A stretch of 64,000 nucleotides of DNA from contig OX291551.1 of assembly GCA_946406115.1 (NCBI GenBank), positions 11,036,001 to 11,100,000 of the forward strand, read 5' to 3'. The translations under genes were made by a program, and so were the position numbers. Of this stretch, positions 56,966 to 64,000 are shown piece after piece. Position 1 is the stretch's first letter; each line of letters opens with the position of its first letter. This stretch comes from Apoda limacodes. Its lineage: Eukaryota; Arthropoda; Insecta; Lepidoptera; Limacodidae. The notes under the pieces were generated by a model. The model did not search any database. It saw only the letters and a list, made by a program, of their open reading frames with translations, and was not told the origin of the DNA.

Positions 56966-57337
56966 AAGGGCGCGTTCGTTTCGGGTGAAGAATCATTAAA
57001 TTACATTATTTTGTCACTTGTTATCCGTTCGTTTGCGATATTTGTGTTTTTTTTTGGTCACTTTTGCCACCGAAAAATTAAACTTAAGAACCATGTCTAC
57101 AGGTGGGGCTTAGGTGTTAATCGGTCAAACTGCCTATACATATTCATTGTTTAGGGTGGTGTGTGTTTTATTATTGTAGTGTGTATGCGTCAACCGTGCG
57201 TTTTGCAACCAAAAATTTTGTTTAGTAACGTTTCAAAGCAACATGAACGATAGGTGTCGATGGCAAAACTGGCGTTATCAAATGTGTGAAAAGTATTCAA
57301 CGTAGGAACTTTTTATTCCAAAACGAACACACTCTTA
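56966..57337. mobile_element. ~372-bp TIR element, family M copy 3 (reversed)
   Basis: Ends AAGGGCGCGTTCGTTTCGGG (56966 onward) and CCAAAACGAACACACTCTTA (57318-57337). Compared with copies 1 and 2 it is reversed: ACTGGCGTTATCAAATGTGT and TTTGCAACCAAAAATTTTG sit at the right. It is some 70 bp shorter and abuts the next TIR element with no spacer. Confidence 0.8.
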
Positions 57338-58272
57338 GGCCCGTCAGATCAATTGCAGTTAAAACCTAGTATTGCAGTTTAAAGTTTCATTATCGTAAGA
57401 TTAACAACAGTTTAACGTATTTTTTAGTTTAAACCTTAGATTATTTTAAACCCTCGCCGCCGTCGAGTTAAACTGCGAATATGGTTAACTTCAATATGGC
57501 GGCCGTTTTTACGAACAGCTGATTGTGGACGCAGGTCCTTGGCTTGCGTCGCGAGGGCTGGTAAAGCTTGATGACAGCGTCAAAAGAGATATTTATGGTC
57601 AGTTGCTATTGGGTCGGCTTAGATGATTTACACTAGGATCTTTTTATACCATGAATAGTATTTCTTATTATTTGCTACGTAAATTACATATTTATACACC
57701 AAAGTTCACAAAATTATTTTTTTGTTACTATTTTGTGAGTTTTATAAGGAAGGTACCTATTTTTACGATACTAAGGAAAACATATACATATTGACAATCT
57801 TTAAACAATAATGTTGTAAGGTACAAAGATTATAATTATAATCACATTGAGATCACACACAATTATTTTTTTTGTGTAACGTAACATGTGTGCATTAATA
57901 TTGAATCTAAATAAAAAACTGTTAGTATAAGTACCTAACTAAATAATATTTTTTTATCAAATTCGATTCAGCAACCTGTTCCTAGCGTGGAAAACGTTCC
58001 CGTAAATTATCCTAACAGCTTGAAGAATAAAAACCCTAAAAAATAGCTACCTGCGACGAGAAGGTGCCCCACGCGACTGATGTTACGAATGAGTTGGGAT
58101 TGGGACTGAATGAAATGTAAAATGTAGCGACATGCAAAATAATTAACTTCGGTTAGTTAAACCTTCGACATATTTCATTTGATCTTACAAACAAAGTTTA
58201 AACCATGGATTAAATTTTTTACGTAGTTCAGGTAAACTCTGGTTTAAACTGCGATTGATCTTACCGGCCTAA
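57335..58272. mobile_element. ~938-bp TIR element abutting family M copy 3
   Basis: The first 26 bases (57335-57360, TTAGGCCCGTCAGATCAATT then GCAGTT) and the reverse complement of the last 26 (58247-58272) match at 23 positions. Subterminal AGTTTAAAC/GGTTTAAAC words are repeated on both sides. The centre (57480-57610) is GC-richer and lacks an ORF of note. Non-autonomous element of unknown superfamily; the left boundary overlaps the last three bases of the neighbouring element. Confidence 0.65.
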
Positions 58273-58799
58273 GACAGCAATTTAGACACGAAAAAATGTA
58301 TTCTTTTTGCAACCAAAATTGGTTTCTTAAATTTTTTTATGTAACTAAGCTTCTAACCCGAGCTTCTGTTTACATGGTTCTTGGATTAGCACTATTGTTA
58401 TTTAACATTTCAGTTACGTAACGTTTTATTATTAAAACTCCTGTATTCTCCTTCACTTACTAGGGTTTATGCTATCTATCGACGAAAACCACCTGGCCTG
58501 AAACCTTCAAACATTACACATAATATATAACAGGCAGCAGTTGTACATCTTCTCATTTTCGATAGGAGAATGATAGGCAGACGAGTGCATTTAGATATGC
58601 ATGCATAGCATAGCATATTGTGATAGCAAATTCAATTTATCAGTTTTTTCATAAATGTACTTTACGTGATAACTACGATTTATTTAAATAAAAAGATGTT
58701 CTTATACCGTTCACAGATATGATACGTAACAACCTATTTGTATTGACATACTCATCATGCCTAACGTATACGTCACAAATAGATACCTCATTATGTAAC
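58273..58799. other. Intron 2 stretch, nothing recognised
   Basis: AT-rich DNA without a supported feature. Confidence 0.45.
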
Positions 58800-59075
58800 A
58801 TGAATTACATTAAAGAAATGTGTCGGCGTTATCGAGTGTCGATCGTGAAGTGGCTCCATGTTCTGATATCGGTAACATATGTTAACTGGTCTATTTACAA
58901 GCAAAGCGTGTGTTGCGGCGGCGACACGTAAAGGTTGGCCGCGCGTGATGGATCGGTCGGCAAGCGCACAAAGCGTATCGCCGATACCAGCTGATACGGA
59001 CTATCGGTCGCTATCAATCGCTATCGCCTTCGTAACGTAATCGCCCCCGATGCGACTCTACGGTAGCGTTCCCTA
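58800..59075. promoter_or_regulatory. CpG-rich island with repeated TATCG/CGATA words, candidate enhancer
   Basis: Non-repetitive block 2.4 kb upstream of the homeodomain exon. Between 58830 and 59035 the word TATCG or its complement CGATA occurs at least six times (TTATCGAG, GATATCGG, GTATCGCCGATACC, CTATCGG, CTATCGCC). A 70-codon frame (58719-58931) has no domain. DREF-type and GATA-type proteins bind such words, but which factor, if any, is unknown. Confidence 0.35.
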
Positions 59076-59254
59076 CCCAAACGCTGAGACTATAATCCTA
59101 CCTTGTTCATTATACACCAATGAGTTGTGAATCTGTTAAGATTGATGGTTTTAATAAACTTGCTCGATAGATATTATAAATAATAATTCTAGTACTTATT
59201 TCTATGTTTAATTATTTGTACGATAGGCGTGGTTAGTTTGTCATTATACTTTTG

Positions 59255-59450
59255 ACACCTTATCAGCCTCATATAGTACGTCCCCAATGTTGGGGTACGA
59301 CCTACCCTCACCGAGGGCGATTTGGGTCATAGTACACACGCGGGCCCAGTGCGGATTGTGGACTTCACATACGTCTTTTTTTGACTTATGCAGGTTTCCT
59401 CGCTATGTTTTCCTTCACAGAAAAGCACTGAGAACGGATTCATACCCAAA
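59255..59450 (+). repeat. Dispersed lepidopteran repeat, family E copy
   Basis: CCTTATCAGCCTCATATAGT, CTCACCGAGGGCGATTTGGG, GGCCCAGTGCGGATTGTGGA and TTATGCAGGTTTCCTCGC align with 6650-6800. Confidence 0.75.
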
Positions 59451-60555
59451 GGGGTATATTTTTGAAGATTGAATGTAAATCCCTTGTTTTTGTAGTTAAA
59501 TGTTTAAATAGTGGTATTTAGGTTTTAGATTAAAAATAAAGACCTGTTTCCCTTTTAGGAATGTCATCCCCTAGAGGGTAAAATAGGGGGTAAAATTTTT
59601 ATGAGACTTTCGATTTTTTTGGTATCTAGAAACTAGAAATTTTGCACAGAGGTTTCTGTTATAACGTAGGCGAGCACTTAGAAAGGATTACAGGAGGTAC
59701 AATCATATGAACAACAGTTAGAAGCTTTCCTTCTTCTCAAAAGTCCACGCGGATGAAGTCGAGGGAATAAGTAGGCAATAAGAAAATTGTGTCTATTCAT
59801 GTATATATAAACAAAATTTTAGCCTATTGTGCTGATTTCAACATACCCAAACTAATCCCTTAAAATATTTTAGGTATATACGAAGCTTAAAAATGATTTG
59901 AAACTGCAACTGTAAGAACTGATATAAAGTAATATTATTTATGTTTTCACGATATACTTGAAGTTACTTAACAAGTGCTCAATCAAGATAAACCTGGCAA
60001 TAAAATTGTAATGTTATCTCTTAAATTACGACAAGAATTTATTTTTTGATAGTATTTAGTAGGTACTAGGTACGTCAAATCAATCCGTATTGATGTATTT
60101 TTACATTATCTTTGTCGTTTTTCTTTACATTTAGGTATTTGTAGTTTTAGCTAATACATAAATAATTTTATGTTCTTAACGATATAGCAAATGGCAATTT
60201 AAAATGGAATTTAAGAAAATAAGGTGGTGTAGTAAAGCTAAAATTCGAATTCTCTAAACATGAGAAAAACCCGAGAGTTCAAAAAATAACATTTTCAACT
60301 AAACATTTACATTATCGTGATTCATTGCAATGAAATGGTTAGAGCACGAGTCCGACTCACACTTGACGTTTTTTTTTATATATTTATATTTTATTTACTT
60401 ATTTATATTTTCTAATAAATGCGCATTATTCTTAATGCATATCATTTACCTACTTTTGTCAGTGACCTAAGATTAGAGATCGTGCACTTTAATATTTATT
60501 TGGGTGGTTTATTTTGTAATTATATATAGTGATGGTTCTAATTTACTTATGATGT
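59451..60555. other. Intron 2 stretch with family I fragment
   Basis: 59570-59700 carries CATCCCCTAGAGGGTAAAAT and TTGCACAGAGGTTTCTGTTA (reverse of 17500-17560). GCACGAGTCCGACTCACACT near 60346 is a GCGAGTC-group word. Otherwise AT-rich. Confidence 0.45.
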
Positions 60556-60559
60556 CATA

Positions 60560-60840
60560 AAATGCATTGAAAACCAATGATAAAGAACTATGCTATCAAG
60601 TATGTTTGGTGCTTGACGAGTGTCTAGCTAGGAGGTGCTTTCAAATTATTAGTGATGTGCAAAATATTCAAAGCAATCAGCAGAGTGAGGTGACAGCTGA
60701 TTCAGAGCACGCTCAATATTTGCGACTAGATTGCGTTGTACCAGAACGTTATCAATAACGAATTGATGTAATAACGCGGTATCGCTTTTCCCCTCACACT
60801 CGATACCGTTTTCGAGGACGTCCTCCCCCACAACTAATTA
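60560..60840. promoter_or_regulatory. Non-repetitive island, candidate enhancer
   Basis: Lies 0.6-0.9 kb upstream of the homeodomain exon and has no repeat match. It carries GGTGACAGCTGATTC (Meis-type TGACAG joined to an E-box CAGCTG), CAAATTATTAG and two TATCG words. Overlapping 60-codon frames on both strands lack motifs. Function is inferred. Confidence 0.3.
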
Positions 60841-61144
60841 TACCATATGTAACTTATTTATAATCTTTAAAAGGGAATATTTTCGAATAATTGTTATCTG
60901 CGTGTTTAATAAAAAAATTATTGCCTGCCATGTCGAAGGTCCTGCTGAGTCTCGGAAAATTGAAAGATTCATTATTTTTTTAAAAGTTATTTTGAGGTTG
61001 GTTTTTACTCGAAACCTATCACTGTAGGCTTAGTAAATGCTTTCATAAGGGTTACATTCTTTCTTCGAAGGTACGAAACCCTAATAATGAATACAGCGTA
61101 AATTATAGTAGTTATTTTTCAAAATTTTATTACTTATTCAAACA

Positions 61145-62815
<1,671 letters not shown>

Positions 62816-63170
62816 AATACTAACTTATATTATATAAATGCAAAAGTAACTCTGTCTGTCTGTTACCTATTCACGCCTAAACCGCTGTACTGTAGTTTGA
62901 GTCCCGAGAAAGGACATAAGGCTACTTGAAAACGTGTGAGCCGGTTTTTTTGGATTGAGAAGTTGTTGAAATCCTACACCGATAACCGAATTCAGGGCGG
63001 GTAGAACTGAGATAAAATTTGGCATGAGACAGTTTAAGTCCAGAGGAACGAAATGGGCTACTTGATAACGTCAAGTGTGAGTCTGTTTTTTTTCTTTGAT
63101 TGAGGAGTTGCCGTTGATACACCGATAACCGAATTTAGGGCGGATGGAACCGCGGGCAAAACTAATTATC
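62816..63170 (+). repeat. Dispersed repeat, family F, internally duplicated
   Basis: The segment GAGTCCCGAGAAAGGACATA ... GATAACCGAATTCAGGGCGG (62900-63002) is followed by a second version, AAGTCCAGAGGAACGAAATG ... GATAACCGAATTTAGGGCGG (63038-63143), ending GGAACCGCGGGCAAAACTAA. Same family as 12940 and 14085. Confidence 0.75.
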
Positions 63171-63730
63171 TATATTTCTTAAAAGATATTTAATTATCTT
63201 AGTTTATGCTTTGTTTACCGCCGACTCAGAATGAATGAATGAATTACTTACTAATTGGTTTAGGGGCTTTAGTTATTAAGACTAAAGAAAAAATATTTTC
63301 GTCTGTTTTTAAGTTATTTAATAAAAAATCACTATCTAATAAAAAACATCTTCAAAATCGGAATACTGTTTGAAAGGTTATGCGTAGTCATATATAATAA
63401 ACAAATAAGTATATATGCTTTCTGCTTTTGTTTTTCGTCGGTTGAAAATAATATTATACCTAAATATACGAAGATTTTACTTTTCAGTATTTTAAACACT
63501 CCTCGTGCGTTTGATGCGGGAGTATATCAGAGTTAAAGAAAAACAGCGTGTGTTTAGTTTTCAAAGAAAAAAAAGTAAATCTCTTTCTCTTTCTTATGTT
63601 AATAATTCATTTTCTCCTTGAACGTCAAAATACTTGATTCTCTAGAAATTCAACTCGCGCTTGGCGATGTATAAATAAGAAAAATATTTGTCAATTTTAA
63701 ACCAAGAAAGATTGATTACTACTTTTTTTA
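63171..63730. other. Intron 3 stretch, nothing recognised
   Basis: AT-rich. AATTCAACTCGCGCTTGGC at about 63648 is a GCGAGTC-group word. Confidence 0.45.
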
Positions 63731-64000
63731 CCTGTCCCGTCTGGCACGTTCTAGTACCAGGGTGACAGCAGAAAGCAGAAGGTGCATCAGAATATTAACG
63801 AGCTAATGTTTAGCCTAATCGCCGCATCCGGCGCGCCTCCGGTATTTTTGTGCCGTCCAACGGAACACTGAATCCCTTAATCCACGAGCATTTGAAGCGT
63901 CTATTTCGGTCTATTCATAATCCCTGGCTTAAGTCTGATCGCACCCACACTCACTGTCAATAGTTTTCGAAGGCCTGTTAGAGATTCTGCGGTTGGAAGC
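63731..64000. promoter_or_regulatory. Non-repetitive GC-richer island with a TAATCC site, cut by the window end
   Basis: Contains CGCATCCGGCGCGCCTCCGG and TAATCC at 63878-63883, the preferred site of Pitx/Otx-type (Lys50) homeodomains, plus TAATCG at about 63820. It does not encode the missing homeodomain half. It could be an intronic autoregulatory element, but a single 6-bp match is weak evidence. Confidence 0.3.

Noticed and set aside
63877..63884. Treating every TAATCC/GGATTA as a Pitx target site
   Set aside because: Such 6-mers also occur near 2391, 21574, 53097, 56459 and 58384, about what chance predicts; only those in non-repetitive islands were mentioned, at low weight.

Overview
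The window looks like a piece of a lepidopteran (moth or butterfly) genome. It is AT-rich, has very long introns, and is littered with short repeat families that I recognise as typical of Lepidoptera: RTE-like and Jockey-like LINE fragments, LINE tails with the word CTTACCATCAGGC, and elements carrying GCGAGTCGGACTCGCG. This assignment is inference from repeat content and from the gene present; no species can be named.

One gene is well supported. On the plus strand, three coding exons (19514-19709, 54688-54816, 61461-61708) splice in frame with canonical GT/AG sites. They encode the first 191 residues of a Pitx/Ptx1-class paired-like homeodomain transcription factor. Exon 1 gives a His-rich N-terminus, exon 2 a short Ser/Arg-rich linker, and exon 3 an acidic/basic linker plus homeodomain positions 1-46. 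The last exon stops at the classical position 46/47 intron, so the recognition helix (with Lys50) and the C-terminal OAR region lie beyond base 64000. Introns inside the coding region are about 35.0 kb and 6.6 kb. A splice acceptor just before exon 1 implies at least one 5' non-coding exon. The best promoter candidates are the CpG-rich stretches at about 3.96-4.47 kb and 4.79-5.47 kb, the latter ending in a strong donor at 5466; a second possible 5' exon ends at 10099.

The rest is intronic or upstream DNA. By region: 0-4 kb holds LINE tails, a 567-bp terminal-inverted-repeat (TIR) element and a tRNA-like SINE fragment; 6.6-18.1 kb holds degraded dispersed repeats, a degenerate ~120-bp satellite-like block, an RTE relic, a three-unit 266-bp tandem array and several small TIR/hairpin elements; 20.7-24.4 kb holds a 317-bp TIR element with 9-bp target duplications, a MADF-like coding relic and a 5'-truncated Jockey-type LINE with a 304-codon open reverse transcriptase frame; 29.3-32.3 kb holds another copy of that LINE interrupted by a 170-bp element with a 3-bp target duplication, a tandem duplication, and a 5S rRNA-derived fragment next to a LINE tail; 34.5-58.3 kb has further members of the same families.

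Several non-repetitive, higher-GC islands could be cis-regulatory elements of the homeobox gene: 25.1-26.0, 31.5-31.76, 33.9-34.1, 37.3-37.6, 43.9-44.2, 48.6-48.7, 53.25-53.4, 58.8-59.07, 60.56-60.84 and 63.73-64.0 kb. The 37.4-kb island carries an RFX X-box match, a POU octamer and a 20-bp perfect palindrome within 96 bp. I found no new multi-gene system. The window reads as a developmental regulator gene in a transposon-filled regulatory landscape.
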